A stretch of DNA of 64,000 bases, taken from positions 1,302,001 through 1,366,000 of the forward strand of contig NC_008577.1 in assembly GCF_000203935.1 (NCBI RefSeq), written 5' to 3'. Made by a program: the position numbers and the translations under genes. Positions 40,824-51,329 of this stretch are shown here, in pieces. Every line of letters starts with the position of its first letter. The stretch's first letter is position 1. The stretch comes from Shewanella sp. ANA-3 (GTDB taxonomy: Bacteria > Pseudomonadota > Gammaproteobacteria > Enterobacterales > Shewanellaceae). The notes beneath the pieces are model-generated. The model did not search any database, had not been told where the DNA came from, and saw only the letters and a program-made list of their open reading frames with translations.

Positions 40824-43292
40824 ATGAAAGTAATGAAATTTGGTGGTACCTCGCTTGCAAATTGGCAGCGATTTTCAATGGCGGCGGATATCGTGGCCAA
40901 GGCGGCGAAAGCAGAACCTGTGGCTACAGTGCTTTCTGCGCCCGCGACAGTGACAAACGCCTTGCTAGAAATGGTGGATGTGGCGGTGAAAGGGGAAGAT
41001 TATTCGCCAGTCATTCAACACGTTGAACGGGTGTTTACCTCGCTCTATCAGGATGCGGTCAGTTCTGGACTCTCGAGCAGTCAAAGCGAAGTGTTGTTCG
41101 CCGGACTGAGTGTGCAGCTTGCGCGTTGGCAGGACAGATTACGCGGTATTACGCTGCTGCAGGAATGCCCTGACGGAGTACGCGCTGAAATCGTTGTTGC
41201 TGGCGAGCGTTTGTCTGCTGCTTTGATGGAGCAAGTCATGCTGGCAAAAGGCATCACTTCGGCGCAGCTAGACCCGCGTGAGCTGTTTTTAGGTCGTGGT
41301 CGTCCGCTCGAATCCGTGGTGGATATTGCCGTCAGTAAACCGCGATTCAAAAATCTTGCCCTCGATGAAAAACGGGTTTGGGTGATGCCCGGCTTTACCG
41401 CCGCCGATGAAGACGGCAAGGTCGTGACCTTAGGCCGTAATGGCTCTGACTATTCCGCTGCCGTGCTGGCCGCTTGTTTAGATGCTTCAAGTTGTGAGAT
41501 TTGGACCGACGTTGACGGCGTATACAACACCGATCCTCGGGTTGTCACCGATGCTAAATTGTTGTCACAGCTCAGTTATCAAGAGGCGATGGAGCTGTCT
41601 TACTTTGGGGCTAAGGTGCTGCATCCTAAAACCATTGCGCCTATCGCTCAGTTCCACATCCCCTGTTATATCAAGAACAGCTTTAATCCCGATGCGCCCG
41701 GCACTCTGGTATCGAATCAGGCCGATGAAAGCGGTCTGCAGGTGAAGGCCATTTCTAATCTGGATAATCAAACCATGTTTGATGTTTCAGGCCCCGGCAT
41801 GAAGGGCATGGTCGGCATGGCGAGCCGCACGCTGGCGGCAATTTCCCGTAGTGGCGTTTCCGTGTCACTCATCACCCAGAGTTCTTGCGAATACAGCATC
41901 AGCTTTTGTGTGGCGACTAGCGATGCGGCCAAGGTGAAATCGGCGCTGGAGCAAGAGTTTGAACTAGAAATCAAAAGTGATTTACTCGAGCCGATTGAAA
42001 TGCGCCATGACTTAGCAATCGTCTCCTTGATCGGTGATGGCATGCGTACCCATAAAGGTGTGGCGGCGCGGTTCTTCCAGGCGTTAGCGCAGGCGAGTGT
42101 GAATATCATCGCGATTGCGCAAGGCTCTTCTGAACGTTCTATTTCAACGGTAATCGAGCAGCGAAAGACCAAGCATGCGGTAGCGGCTTGTCATCAGGGC
42201 TTTTTCGATGTGCAGCAATATTTGGATGTGTTTTTAGTGGGTTGCGGCAATGTTGGCGCAGGCTTACTCGAGCAAATCAAACATCAGGCGAGCGTGTTAA
42301 AAGAGCAGCACATTAGCATTCGTGTCTGCGGCATCGTGAATTCAAGCAAGATGTTACTCGATAGTGCGGGTATCGATTTAAACAATTGGCAAAACCTGCT
42401 TGCCGACAGTCAGCAACCAAGCGATCTTTCTGCGCTATTGGCTTGGGTGAAAGAGCAACAGTTATTAAACCCTGTGCTGGTGGATTGTACTTCAAGCGAT
42501 CAAGTGTCGAACCAGTATTTAGAGGTGATGAATGCGGGCATGCACGTGGTGACGCCCAATAAGAAGGCCAATACTCGAGACTACGCTTACTACCAAGCAC
42601 TGCGTCAAACAGCCTTGAAACAACGTCGTCAGTTCCTGTATGAGACCAACGTTGGCGCCGGATTGCCCGTTATCGATAATTTGAAAAAACTGTTATTTGC
42701 TGGCGATAAGTTACACAAGTTTAACGGTATTTTGTCAGGCTCCTTATCCTTTATCTTCGGTAAACTCGATGAGGGTATGACGCTGTCAGAAGCGACTAAA
42801 CTGGCGCGGGAAAAATGCTTTACCGAGCCCGATCCCCGTGATGATTTAAGTGGTATGGATGTGGCGCGTAAAGTGCTGATTTTGGCCCGTGAAGTGGGTT
42901 TGAAACTTGAGCTAAGCGATATCGTTGTCGACTCAGTCTTACCTGACGATTTTGATGATTCAGGCGATGTGGAAAGTTTTATGGCGCGTTTAACCGAGGC
43001 AGATGCGGCGATTGCGGCGCGAGTGGCAGAGGCGAAAGCGCAGGGTAAAGTGCTGCGTTATGTGGGGCAGATTGAAGAAGGCGCGTGTTATGTGCGTATC
43101 ACCGAAGTCGATGCTACCGATCCGCTCTACAGCGTAAAAGGTGGTGAAAATGCCCTGGCATTCTACAGCCGTTATTATCAGCCGATTCCTTTTGTATTAC
43201 GTGGATACGGTGCGGGTACAGAAGTGACAGCGGCCGGCGCCTTTGCCGATGTATTAAGAACCTTAAATTGGACTCGTGAGGTGAGTGTATGA
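40824..43292 (+). CDS. thrA: Bifunctional aspartate kinase / homoserine dehydrogenase I
   Basis: Two-domain enzyme of 822 aa (E. coli 820) catalysing the first and third steps of threonine synthesis. The kinase domain opens with [17 protein letters not shown] and has [19 protein letters not shown] and [13 protein letters not shown]. Regulatory ACT repeats occupy about 310-460 ([31 protein letters not shown]). The dehydrogenase domain starts near 470 with the NAD(P) motif [15 protein letters not shown] and has [23 protein letters not shown] and [15 protein letters not shown]. It overlaps thrB by 4 bases. Expression is controlled by the attenuator at 40706-40778; Thr feedback inhibition is expected from the family. 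Confidence 0.98.
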   Translation: MKVMKFGGTSLANWQRFSMAADIVAKAAKAEPVATVLSAPATVTNALLEMVDVAVKGEDYSPVIQHVERVFTSLYQDAVSSGLSSSQSEVLFAGLSVQLARWQDRLRGITLLQECPDGVRAEIVVAGERLSAALMEQVMLAKGITSAQLDPRELFLGRGRPLESVVDIAVSKPRFKNLALDEKRVWVMPGFTAADEDGKVVTLGRNGSDYSAAVLAACLDASSCEIWTDVDGVYNTDPRVVTDAKLLSQLSYQEAMELSYFGAKVLHPKTIAPIAQFHIPCYIKNSFNPDAPGTLVSNQADESGLQVKAISNLDNQTMFDVSGPGMKGMVGMASRTLAAISRSGVSVSLITQSSCEYSISFCVATSDAAKVKSALEQEFELEIKSDLLEPIEMRHDLAIVSLIGDGMRTHKGVAARFFQALAQASVNIIAIAQGSSERSISTVIEQRKTKHAVAACHQGFFDVQQYLDVFLVGCGNVGAGLLEQIKHQASVLKEQHISIRVCGIVNSSKMLLDSAGIDLNNWQNLLADSQQPSDLSALLAWVKEQQLLNPVLVDCTSSDQVSNQYLEVMNAGMHVVTPNKKANTRDYAYYQALRQTALKQRRQFLYETNVGAGLPVIDNLKKLLFAGDKLHKFNGILSGSLSFIFGKLDEGMTLSEATKLAREKCFTEPDPRDDLSGMDVARKVLILAREVGLKLELSDIVVDSVLPDDFDDSGDVESFMARLTEADAAIAARVAEAKAQGKVLRYVGQIEEGACYVRITEVDATDPLYSVKGGENALAFYSRYYQPIPFVLRGYGAGTEVTAAGAFADVLRTLNWTREVSV

Positions 43293-44227
43293 GTTTGACC
43301 GTTTACGCTCCCGCCTCTATGGGTAATGTGGGTGTGGGCTTTGATTTATTGGGCGCAGCACTTGCGCCCATCGATGGCAGTTTATTGGGCGATAGAGTCA
43401 CAATTGCGGCTGCGGATGCGGGGGTGAGCCTCACTCAAGTGGGAGCGTGGGCGCATAAGTTACCCAGCAATCCTGAGGAGAATATCGTCCATCAATGCGC
43501 GGTGTTTTTCTTGAAAGCCCTTGGAAAAGAAAACCAAGGCGTGGCATTAACCCTAGAAAAAAACTTGCCCGTCGGCAGTGGCTTAGGTTCGAGCGCCAGT
43601 TCTGTGGTTGCAGCGCTTTACGCGCTTAACGAGCATTTTGAGCGTCCATACGATAAGCAAGCGCTACTCGAACTCATGGGCGAGTTTGAGGGCAAGATCA
43701 GCGGTAGCGTGCATTACGACAACGTCGCGCCCTGTTATTTGGGCGGCATGCAGCTGATGCTAAATGTGCCTGGCGCTATCTGTGAGCCGATTCCCAGTTT
43801 TAAACAATGGTATTGGGTGGTGGCGTATCCTGGGATTTCACTCTCAACGGCAATGATGCGTAAACTCATGCCAGAACAATACGATAAGTCGGTGGCCATC
43901 GATTTTGGGCGTTATTTGAGTGCCTTTGTACACGCCTCTTATCAGCAAAACGCCAAGCTTGCGATTCAAGTCTTGAAGGATGTGCTGGCCGAACCTTACC
44001 GCGCAGCGGCGATACCGGGTTATGACAATGCCAGGGCGGCGCTCGCCGAATTAGGCATGTTAACCACTGGCATCTCGGGCAGTGGGCCAACGCTGTTTTC
44101 GGTGACAGACAATCTTGTGACCGCTAACGCCGCCAAGGCGTGGTTAGAGGCTCATTATCTGACTGAAGCGGGGGGCTTTGCCCATGTGTGCCGCCTCGAT
44201 GAGCAAGGTACGCGCCGAGTCGATTAA
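43289..44227 (+). CDS. thrB: Homoserine kinase
   Basis: GHMP-family kinase of 312 aa making O-phospho-homoserine. The ATP-binding motif [18 protein letters not shown] (about residue 90) is canonical. The N-terminal [18 protein letters not shown] and the C-terminal [14 protein letters not shown] are typical. It starts within the thrA stop (4-base overlap), so it is translationally coupled. The thrC start is 65 bases after its stop. Confidence 0.97.
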   Translation: MSLTVYAPASMGNVGVGFDLLGAALAPIDGSLLGDRVTIAAADAGVSLTQVGAWAHKLPSNPEENIVHQCAVFFLKALGKENQGVALTLEKNLPVGSGLGSSASSVVAALYALNEHFERPYDKQALLELMGEFEGKISGSVHYDNVAPCYLGGMQLMLNVPGAICEPIPSFKQWYWVVAYPGISLSTAMMRKLMPEQYDKSVAIDFGRYLSAFVHASYQQNAKLAIQVLKDVLAEPYRAAAIPGYDNARAALAELGMLTTGISGSGPTLFSVTDNLVTANAAKAWLEAHYLTEAGGFAHVCRLDEQGTRRVD

Positions 44228-44292
44228 TTTTCTTACTTTTAAAAGCATTAAGCCCAAGCCTAACGGCTTGGCACTGATAAGGTCGAGTGAGC

Positions 44293-45576
44293 ATGGAACT
44301 ATATAATTTAAAACACCCTTCGCAGAAAGTGAGCTTTAAGGAAGCGGTGCAATTAGGACTCGGTAAAGACAGAGGGCTGTTTTTTCCTACTCAAATCCCT
44401 GTGTTGCACGATATCGAGGCGCTGCTGGCGATGCCTTTTGTCGAGCGCAGTAAAAAAGTACTCGGCGCTTGGCTTGCCTCAGAGCTTGGGCAAGACGCGG
44501 TAGATAAACTGGTCGAGCGTGCCTTTAATTTCGATTTGCCCTTGGTGGCGGTCGATGAGCAGCGCTCGTGCCTCGAGCTTTTCCATGGGCCAACTTTAGC
44601 ATTCAAGGATTTTGGTGCGCGCTTTATGGCGCAATGCATCAATGCCTTTGCTCAAGACTCGCGCTTAACCATTCTAACCGCGACCTCGGGTGACACTGGG
44701 GCGGCGGTGGCCGATGCCTTTTACGGCCTAGATAAAGTCAATGTCGTCGTGCTCTATCCTAAGGGCAAAATCAGTGAGCTACAGGAAAAGATGTTCACCA
44801 CCTTAGGTAAGAACATTCACACTGTGGCAGTAGCGTCCGATTTCGATGCTTGCCAGCACTTAGTCAAACAGGCTTTTGAAGATAGCGATGTGCGTGATGG
44901 CTTGCATTTAAACTCGGCCAACTCAATCAATATCAGTCGTTTGCTGGCACAGATTTGTTATTACTTCGAAGCGGTCGCCCAATCGAAACAGCGCCATGAG
45001 GCCGATCCTGTGATTGCTGTGCCCAGTGGTAATTTTGGTAATCTCACCGCGGGCTTGTTTGCCAAAGCCATGGGCTTACCTGTTAAACGTTTTATTGCCG
45101 CGACCAACGCCAATGACACTGTCCCACGTTATTTAGAGAGTGGTGATTGGCAGCCTAATCCTACTCAAGCGACTATGTCCAATGCGATGGATGTGAGCGA
45201 GCCAAGTAACTGGCCGCGCGTCGAGGCAATTTGCGAGAAACTCGGTTGGCCATTGGCGGACCTAGTGGGGATTCGTTTATCAGAGGCGCAAACCTCGGAG
45301 GCGCTGGCGGAGTTACATGCAAAAGGTTATGTGTCCGAACCCCATGCAGCGATTGCTGCCAGAGCCTTAACGCTTAACTTAGTGCCTGATGAAGTGGGGA
45401 TATTTTTAGGTACAGCACATCCTGCCAAGTTTAAGGACGTCGTAGATAGAGAGCTTAACCTCGATTTACCTCTGCCTGCAGAACTTAAAGCGGTGGAGCA
45501 TAAACCCATACTCTCGGCTGAATTAGCCGCCGATTTTGCTCAGTTAAAGTCACATTTATTTGCGGTGTTAAGCTGA
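44293..45576 (+). CDS. thrC: Threonine synthase
   Basis: PLP enzyme of 427 aa (E. coli 428) converting O-phospho-homoserine to threonine. The PLP lysine is in TLAFKDFGARFM. TATSGDTGAAVADAF, the phosphate-binding VPSGNFGNLTAG and FLGTAHPAKFKD are all present. The ATG at 44293 matches the family N-terminus (MKLYNLKD in E. coli); a GTG two codons earlier is possible. It ends the thrABC operon at a terminator. Confidence 0.97.
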   Translation: MELYNLKHPSQKVSFKEAVQLGLGKDRGLFFPTQIPVLHDIEALLAMPFVERSKKVLGAWLASELGQDAVDKLVERAFNFDLPLVAVDEQRSCLELFHGPTLAFKDFGARFMAQCINAFAQDSRLTILTATSGDTGAAVADAFYGLDKVNVVVLYPKGKISELQEKMFTTLGKNIHTVAVASDFDACQHLVKQAFEDSDVRDGLHLNSANSINISRLLAQICYYFEAVAQSKQRHEADPVIAVPSGNFGNLTAGLFAKAMGLPVKRFIAATNANDTVPRYLESGDWQPNPTQATMSNAMDVSEPSNWPRVEAICEKLGWPLADLVGIRLSEAQTSEALAELHAKGYVSEPHAAIAARALTLNLVPDEVGIFLGTAHPAKFKDVVDRELNLDLPLPAELKAVEHKPILSAELAADFAQLKSHLFAVLS

Positions 45577-45604
45577 GGTGGCGAATCGCCATTAAACCAT
45601 TGGT

Positions 45605-45633
45605 AAAAGGGAGTCGATTGACTCCCTTTTTTA
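45605..45633 (+). terminator. Rho-independent terminator of the thr operon
   Basis: AAAAGGGAGT pairs with ACTCCCTTTTTT around a 6-base loop, 28 bases after the thrC stop. Confidence 0.9.
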
Positions 45634-45842
45634 CAAGTGTAAATGAGGCTCGAGAGAATTAATCAAAGCTTATCATCCACAGTGATTATCAAACCTTTAT
45701 ATAACCATATGAAATCAAATTAATATTTGTAACTTAGTGTATTGGTTGTCGTTAAAGGGATGTGAGTTGCTTCACAATTAAGTTGAATCGAATTCGTTAT
45801 GTTCGCCCGCCTATTTAGGATTTAACAATTGGATAAACTGTT

Positions 45843-46136
45843 TTGTTTAAATGTGCCTTATCAGGGATTTGCCTTATCTTTTTTCTCTCAAGTTGCGCCC
45901 TAGAACCCCCTCAATTACCACGGCGCATTAACGAAGCCTATGATTTTGAAGTGACTCACTGTGACAGTTTTGCGCTAGTCACTGGTGTAAGTCGCCATGC
46001 CAATAACCTTGCCGAAGCAAAACAATCCGCCGCCTTACAAGGGGAGGAGTTAGGAGGCACTCATATAGTGTGGTTGCAAACGGATATGGGCGAACCAACC
46101 AAAGTGGTGGCGATAGTGTATAAGTGCCTGCTTTAA
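45843..46136 (+). CDS. Small putative lipoprotein (DUF4156-like)
   Basis: 97 aa. A TTG start is needed, because an in-frame stop lies just upstream and the next ATG would lose the signal sequence. The signal peptide ends at lipobox LSSC (about residues 15-18). The mature part has Asp-Cys-Ser (THCDSFALVTGVSR), an alpha helix NNLAEAKQSAALQGEELGGTHIVW and a C-terminal Cys in VAIVYKCLL, a pattern like DUF4156 outer-membrane lipoproteins of about 100 aa. The two Cys may form a disulfide. The ribosome-binding site is weak. It stands alone between thrC and the solute-binding protein. Confidence 0.65.
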   Translation: MFKCALSGICLIFFLSSCALEPPQLPRRINEAYDFEVTHCDSFALVTGVSRHANNLAEAKQSAALQGEELGGTHIVWLQTDMGEPTKVVAIVYKCLL

Positions 46137-46270
46137 ATCGGATACCTTAAGCGATGGCTTTCTTACGGGAGTTCAAGCCGATGGCATCCTCAGTTGATGC
46201 AGACTAAGCTTAGGAAGGCGATGGGAACGCTGCGGCTCTAACGGTAAACTCATTGCGTTAGACATTCTAG

Positions 46271-47182
46271 ATGAGGACGAGAACAACCGATTATGGGGCG
46301 ACTATTGTGCCTAGGTTCGTTTTTCAGCTTAGCCATATCCTGCTGTTATGTATTTTTATTTTCCCCGCTTTAGGTGTTCCATCTGAGGCCGGAGCGCCCG
46401 TTTGCTTAAATCCCCTCAAAGTGGGTTATAACGATTGGCCGCCCTATGCCTGGGAAGATCCACAGGGGGAGGCGCAGGGGTTAGATGTGGAGCTGCTTCG
46501 CGCCTTTGCCGAACACTTAGGCTGCGAGGTCACTTTTATCAATGTGCCGGCGAAGCGCTCGCATCAAATGCTGAAAAGTGGCTCCTTAGACATGATGATG
46601 GGCGCCACTAAAACCGCTGAGCGTGAAGAGTATGCCTTATTTTCCGCCGCCTACCGTGATGAAACCGTGCGTTTATTTGTATTGGATGAAAACAAAGACA
46701 AGATCCGCTTAACCCAGTGGCAGGATATTTTTAGCCAAAAACTGCGTTTGTTAGTGCCTATCAGTGGTTGGTATGGGGTGGATTATGAGCGGACACGGCA
46801 GCGCTTGGAGCAAGAGCATCTGTTGATACTCAGTCCCGATGCCGATAAGTCGGTGCAAATGCTCACCTATGGCCGTGCGGATCTGATTATTGGTGATGCC
46901 ATGGCCATGCCTTATATCGCCAGTCAGCATCAAGGGGTGAGGTTATCACCGCTAAAGCCAGTGTTGGACCGCAACCAAATTCACTTAATGCTCAGCAAGC
47001 AAACCCTTTCATCAGCGCAATTAAAGCAATTTAATGCTGCAATTAAGGCGTTAAGTACTAACGGTGAAATAGCCCGAATTGTATATAAATGGCAGCAAAT
47101 TTCGTTGGCGCAGCAAACGAAAACCAGTCATCAGTTTAATTCGCTCTCCGTGCAATATGCCGACTTACTCACCCTCGATTAG
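46271..47182 (+). CDS. Periplasmic solute-binding protein, family 3
   Basis: 303 aa, of the amino-acid-binding SBP_bac_3 type. A signal peptide hydrophobic core lies at about residues 18-36 (LSHILLLCIFIFPALGV). The mature part begins with LKVGYNDWPPYAWED and continues with GLDVELLRAFAEHLGCEVTFI, LKSGSLDMMMGATKT and EYALFSAAYRDETVRLFV, all typical of lobe 1. The lobe 2 hinge is RADLIIGDAMAMPYIA. No ABC permease or ATPase genes are nearby, so it may be an orphan receptor for a transporter or a signalling protein. Ligand unknown. The start codon is uncertain since no good ribosome-binding site precedes it. Confidence 0.85.
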   Translation: MRTRTTDYGATIVPRFVFQLSHILLLCIFIFPALGVPSEAGAPVCLNPLKVGYNDWPPYAWEDPQGEAQGLDVELLRAFAEHLGCEVTFINVPAKRSHQMLKSGSLDMMMGATKTAEREEYALFSAAYRDETVRLFVLDENKDKIRLTQWQDIFSQKLRLLVPISGWYGVDYERTRQRLEQEHLLILSPDADKSVQMLTYGRADLIIGDAMAMPYIASQHQGVRLSPLKPVLDRNQIHLMLSKQTLSSAQLKQFNAAIKALSTNGEIARIVYKWQQISLAQQTKTSHQFNSLSVQYADLLTLD

Positions 47183-47389
47183 ACCTAGGAAATACCGTTA
47201 AGATTATCGGTATAGCAAATGGTAAGCCTATGACACATTTGCTAAAACTTCTGTTGCCTTCAGTTACTGCTCTCTCTCTCAATTTCTGCTAGCTTGTGGG
47301 ATTACTTTGCCAGACTTTGGGTCATCATTCGTCAATCACGCCCACTAGAAAGTCCATTGCTAACAATAACAATAGGATAGAGATTACAC

Positions 47390-50300
47390 ATGAAACTTCG
47401 TCATTCTGTTGCCTGCTGCATGCTCGCCCTTGGCACTTTGTCCGCAGCCCACGCCATCGCTCAACCTGCCAGCAATCAAGGTTATTACCGTGCGCCAGCA
47501 TTGCATGACCAAACCTTAGTCTTTACGGCCGAAGGCGATCTTTGGACTCAAACGCTCGGGCAAAAGGCGGCGACGCGCCTGACCACTTTACCCGCCGAAG
47601 AGTTAGGTGCGGCCATCTCCGCCGATGGTAAATGGGTGGCTTATGTCGCCAATTATGAGGGCGCGAGTGAGGTTTATGTCATTCCTGTCGCGGGTGGTGT
47701 GGCCAAACGAGTGAGTTTCGAAAACAGCCGAGTGCGCTTGCAAGGCTGGACCGCAAAGGGCGAAGTGCTTTATTCCACCGACAGTGGCTTTGGCCCTGCG
47801 AACAATTGGATGTTGCGACTGGTTAACCCTGAGACCTTGGCGACGACCGACTTACCACTCGCTGATGCGGTGGAAGGGGTAGTCGATGCCAATAATCAAT
47901 ATGTGTACTTTACCCGTTTTGGCCTGCAGGTCACCGGCGATAACGCTAAGGTTTATCGCGGCGGCGCTAAGGGTGAGTTATGGCGCTTTAAACTCGGCGG
48001 CAAAGACGAGGCGCAGTTGCTCAGTGGTCAGCATCAAGGTTCGGTGCGTCAGCCTATGCTATGGCAAGACAGACTCTACTTTATCAGCGACAGCGATGGT
48101 AACGACAATCTCTGGTCCATGGCTCTGGATGGCAGTGACGCGAAACAGTTGACCCAATATAAAGATTGGCAGGTGCGCGGCGCGCGCATGGACCAAGGTA
48201 AAGTCGTGTTCCAGCAGGGCGCCGATATTCATGTTTTTGATATCGCCTCTGCCAAAGACTCATTATTAGATATTGAATTAACGTCCGATTTTGCCCAGCG
48301 CCGCGAGCATTGGGTAAAAGATCCTATGGATTTTGCGACCTCAGCGAACCTTGCGCTTGCGGGCGATAAAGTGGTTATCACCGCCCGCAGCCATGTGGCG
48401 ATTGCGGGAATTGATGGTTCACGTTTAGTGCAAGTGGCACTGCCTGGTACCTATCGCGTGCGCAATGCGATTATGAGTCAGGATGGTAAATCGGTTTATG
48501 CCATCAGCGACATGAGTGGCCAGCAGGAAATTTGGCAATTCCCTGCCGATGGCAGCAGCGGCGCGAAGCAACTCACCAAAGATGGCCATACCTTAAGAAT
48601 GACGCTGAGTCTGTCAAACGATGGCCGTTACCTTGCCCACGACGATAACGATGGCAATGTGTGGTTGCTGGATCTGAAGAAAAATTCCAATCAAAAAATC
48701 ATCAGCAACGGTGAGGGACTAGGCCCCTATGCAGATATTCGCTGGTCGGCCGACAGTCGTTTTATCGCGTTAACTAAATCCGAAATCGGTAAGCAAAGGC
48801 CACAAATCGTGCTGTATTCTGTGGACGAAAATAAGGCACAAACGCTCACCAGTGACAAGTATGAGTCCTATTCGCCGACCTTTAGTCGCGATGGCCAGTG
48901 GTTATATTTCCTCTCCAATCGCCAGTTTACTGCGACACCAAGTTCACCTTGGGGCGACCGCAATATGGGGCCAGTGTTTGATAAACGCAGCCAGATTTTT
49001 GCGATTGCTTTAGTGAAGAATGCCAAGTTCCCCTTCAGCAAACCCACTGAGCTGACGGCTAAGACGGCGGAAAAGACAGACTCTAAAGATAAGCCGACGC
49101 CAGTAAAAATTGATTGGGCGGGAATTGGCGAGCGTTTATGGCAAGTGCCTGTCGATTCTGGCAATTACAGCCAGTTAACTGCGATTGATGGTCGTCTCTA
49201 TGTGCTCGACCAAGCCATTGGCGATGACACTGAGCCTAGCTTAATGAGGATTAAGTTTAGCGAGCAGCGCCCTAAAGCCGAAGTGTTTGCCGAAGACGTG
49301 GCGAACTACAGTGTGTCCGCCGATGGTAGCAAGTTGTTGCTGCGCAAAAAAAGCAATGAAAAGTCGCTGCTGATCGTCGATGCGGGCGACAAGTTGGGCG
49401 ATACCGAAAATGCCAAGGTGCAAACGGATCAGTGGCAATTAGCGATTTCACCCACCCTAGAATGGCAACAAATGTTTGAAGATGCTTGGTTAATGCATAG
49501 GGACTCCTTCTTCGATAAGAAGATGCGCGGCCTCGATTGGCAGGCGACCAAGGCCAAGTACCAGCCGCTACTTGACCGTTTAACCGATCGTAACGAGTTA
49601 AACGATATCTTTATGCAGATGATGGGTGAGCTAGACTCGTTGCACTCGCAAGTGCGGGGTGGCGATCTGCCAAAAGACCCAGACGCGGCCAAAGGCGCGA
49701 GTTTAGGCGCGCGGCTACAACAAACTAACGATGGGGTAAAAATTGCCCATATCTATCGTAATGATCCTGAACTGCCAAGCCAGGCATCGCCCTTAAGCCG
49801 TATCGAAGTCGATGCGAAAGAAGGCGATATGTTACTCGCCATCAATGGCACTCCTGTGACTAATGTGGCCGATGTGACTCGTTTATTGCGTAATCAGCAG
49901 GATAAGCAGGTATTACTCGAGCTTAAACGCGGCGGCCAAAACCATAAAACCGTGGTGATGCCGGTTAGCACTCAGGTCGATAGCCAATTACGTTATTTAG
50001 ATTGGGTTAACCACAACGCAGGTGTCGTGACCGAGGCGAGTAAGGGCAAGATTGGTTACCTGCATTTATACGCCATGGGCGGCGGCGATATTGAGAGTTT
50101 TGCCCGTGAGTTTTACACCAATTACGACAAGGACGGTTTGATTATCGACGTGCGCCGTAACCGCGGTGGTAATATTGATAGTTGGATCATCGAAAAACTT
50201 TTACGCCGCGCTTGGGCATTCTGGCAGCCAACCCATGGCACGCCTAATACCAATATGCAGCAAACCTTCCGTGGCCATTTAGTGGTGTTAACCGACGAGC

Positions 50301-50671
50301 TAACGTACTCAGATGGTGAAACCTTCTCGGCGGGGATTAAGGCGCTGGGCATTGCTCCGCTCATTGGTAAGCAAACTGCGGGCGCAGGCGTGTGGTTATC
50401 GGGTCGTAACTCACTCACAGATAAAGGCATGGCGCGGGTCGCCGAATATCCGCAATATGCGATGGATGGCCGCTGGGTACTCGAAGGACATGGGGTAACA
50501 CCGGATATCGAGGTGGATAACTTACCCTTTGCGACCTTTAACGGCCATGATGCGCAGCTCGAAACGGCCATCAGCTATCTTAAGGATGAGTTGATTAAGC
50601 AGCCTATCCCCGCATTGAAGGCGCAGCCCATGCCAGCGAAAGGAATGGCAGAAGACATAAAAGCTAAGTAA
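47390..50671 (+). CDS. Tricorn-like S41 peptidase, periplasmic
   Basis: Large serine protease of 1093 aa related to archaeal tricorn protease. The signal peptide (residues 1-25, LALGTLSAAHAIA) predicts export, unlike archaeal tricorn. Beta-propeller repeats fill about 30-650 (for example AISADGKWVAYVANYEG, MLWQDRLYFISDSDGNDNLW, LSNDGRYLAHDDNDGNVWLL). A helical C1 region follows (about 690-770, WQQMFEDAWLMHRDSFFDKK), then a PDZ domain (about 780-860, EGDMLLAINGTPVTNV). The catalytic C2 domain has GKIGYLHLYAMGGGD, DVRRNRGGN and the nucleophile region TYSDGETFSAG. The likely catalytic Ser is in YSDGE, as in tricorn. It is monocistronic with its own terminator. Confidence 0.93.
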   Translation: MKLRHSVACCMLALGTLSAAHAIAQPASNQGYYRAPALHDQTLVFTAEGDLWTQTLGQKAATRLTTLPAEELGAAISADGKWVAYVANYEGASEVYVIPVAGGVAKRVSFENSRVRLQGWTAKGEVLYSTDSGFGPANNWMLRLVNPETLATTDLPLADAVEGVVDANNQYVYFTRFGLQVTGDNAKVYRGGAKGELWRFKLGGKDEAQLLSGQHQGSVRQPMLWQDRLYFISDSDGNDNLWSMALDGSDAKQLTQYKDWQVRGARMDQGKVVFQQGADIHVFDIASAKDSLLDIELTSDFAQRREHWVKDPMDFATSANLALAGDKVVITARSHVAIAGIDGSRLVQVALPGTYRVRNAIMSQDGKSVYAISDMSGQQEIWQFPADGSSGAKQLTKDGHTLRMTLSLSNDGRYLAHDDNDGNVWLLDLKKNSNQKIISNGEGLGPYADIRWSADSRFIALTKSEIGKQRPQIVLYSVDENKAQTLTSDKYESYSPTFSRDGQWLYFLSNRQFTATPSSPWGDRNMGPVFDKRSQIFAIALVKNAKFPFSKPTELTAKTAEKTDSKDKPTPVKIDWAGIGERLWQVPVDSGNYSQLTAIDGRLYVLDQAIGDDTEPSLMRIKFSEQRPKAEVFAEDVANYSVSADGSKLLLRKKSNEKSLLIVDAGDKLGDTENAKVQTDQWQLAISPTLEWQQMFEDAWLMHRDSFFDKKMRGLDWQATKAKYQPLLDRLTDRNELNDIFMQMMGELDSLHSQVRGGDLPKDPDAAKGASLGARLQQTNDGVKIAHIYRNDPELPSQASPLSRIEVDAKEGDMLLAINGTPVTNVADVTRLLRNQQDKQVLLELKRGGQNHKTVVMPVSTQVDSQLRYLDWVNHNAGVVTEASKGKIGYLHLYAMGGGDIESFAREFYTNYDKDGLIIDVRRNRGGNIDSWIIEKLLRRAWAFWQPTHGTPNTNMQQTFRGHLVVLTDELTYSDGETFSAGIKALGIAPLIGKQTAGAGVWLSGRNSLTDKGMARVAEYPQYAMDGRWVLEGHGVTPDIEVDNLPFATFNGHDAQLETAISYLKDELIKQPIPALKAQPMPAKGMAEDIKAK

Positions 50672-50741
50672 TTAGCTTAAAAAATAGAAATTTAACTAAG
50701 GTTTAAGTTAGCCGAGTTAAGCTGGCTTGGTTCAATGTTAG

Positions 50742-50779
50742 GGTGTTGTCTTGTGGTTCCCGAGACAACACCTTTTTTT
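50742..50779. terminator. Terminator between the tricorn-like gene and 50778 gene
   Basis: GGTGTTGTCT pairs with AGACAACACC around an 11-base loop, with a T-run on the forward side. It touches the stop codon of the convergent gene, so that side may use it too. Confidence 0.85.
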
Positions 50780-51200
50780 ATGCCCACTCATTAATGTTTT
50801 CGCTGGCATCAACATAGGCTTGCAGGGTGTTGACTTGTTGTTGATTCGCCATTTGCTCCACAGTTGCGGTTCTAGCCGGATCGTTGTGACTCAAATAGTA
50901 AGCCGTGGGAGCCGAAATCCCATCGTTCGTTCCCATCGCGATATTGACCATGTCCGATGCGACCTGATACTTCATTTTGGTTGCTTGAATATGAGCATAT
51001 TGCTCAACACCCGCCTTCACTTTGCTTAAGTCTGGCGCATGAGGTTGTGGGATCGGGTCCACCTGCGACAGTTGTTTCGCTTCATTAGATAGGGTCACAG
51101 TGCTCGCGCTGGCGGGTGCGGCTGTTGCCGTACCCGTCGTGGCTGTTGCTGCTGGCTGTTGATAGGGGGTTGCGGTATTACGATAGGCTTGGATTTGCAT
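50778..51200 (-). CDS. Hypothetical 140-aa protein
   Basis: No family recognised with confidence. The first 45 residues are low-complexity (Ala/Thr/Pro/Gln-rich: TATTGTATAAPASAS), followed by VTLSNEAKQLSQV, a phrase often seen in flagellar and secreted coiled-coil proteins. The C-terminal half is helical with YAHIQATKMKYQVASDMVNIAMG and ends DASENINEWA. There is no signal peptide or membrane segment. The start ATG has GAGGTAAGCT in front. It is convergent with the tricorn-like gene. It may be a cytoplasmic or type-III-associated small protein, but this is speculation. Confidence 0.7.
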   Translation of the reverse strand: MQIQAYRNTATPYQQPAATATTGTATAAPASASTVTLSNEAKQLSQVDPIPQPHAPDLSKVKAGVEQYAHIQATKMKYQVASDMVNIAMGTNDGISAPTAYYLSHNDPARTATVEQMANQQQVNTLQAYVDASENINEWA

Positions 51201-51329
51201 AGCTTACCTCGAGTGTGGGCGTGCGATATGGCGTTATCATACGGTAACCGAGCTTGAGCTAAGCTGAACGGGTGGGAAAATAGGTCATCGGAGAGGGCAA
51301 GTTCATCGCAATAAACTTGCCCCAAATCG

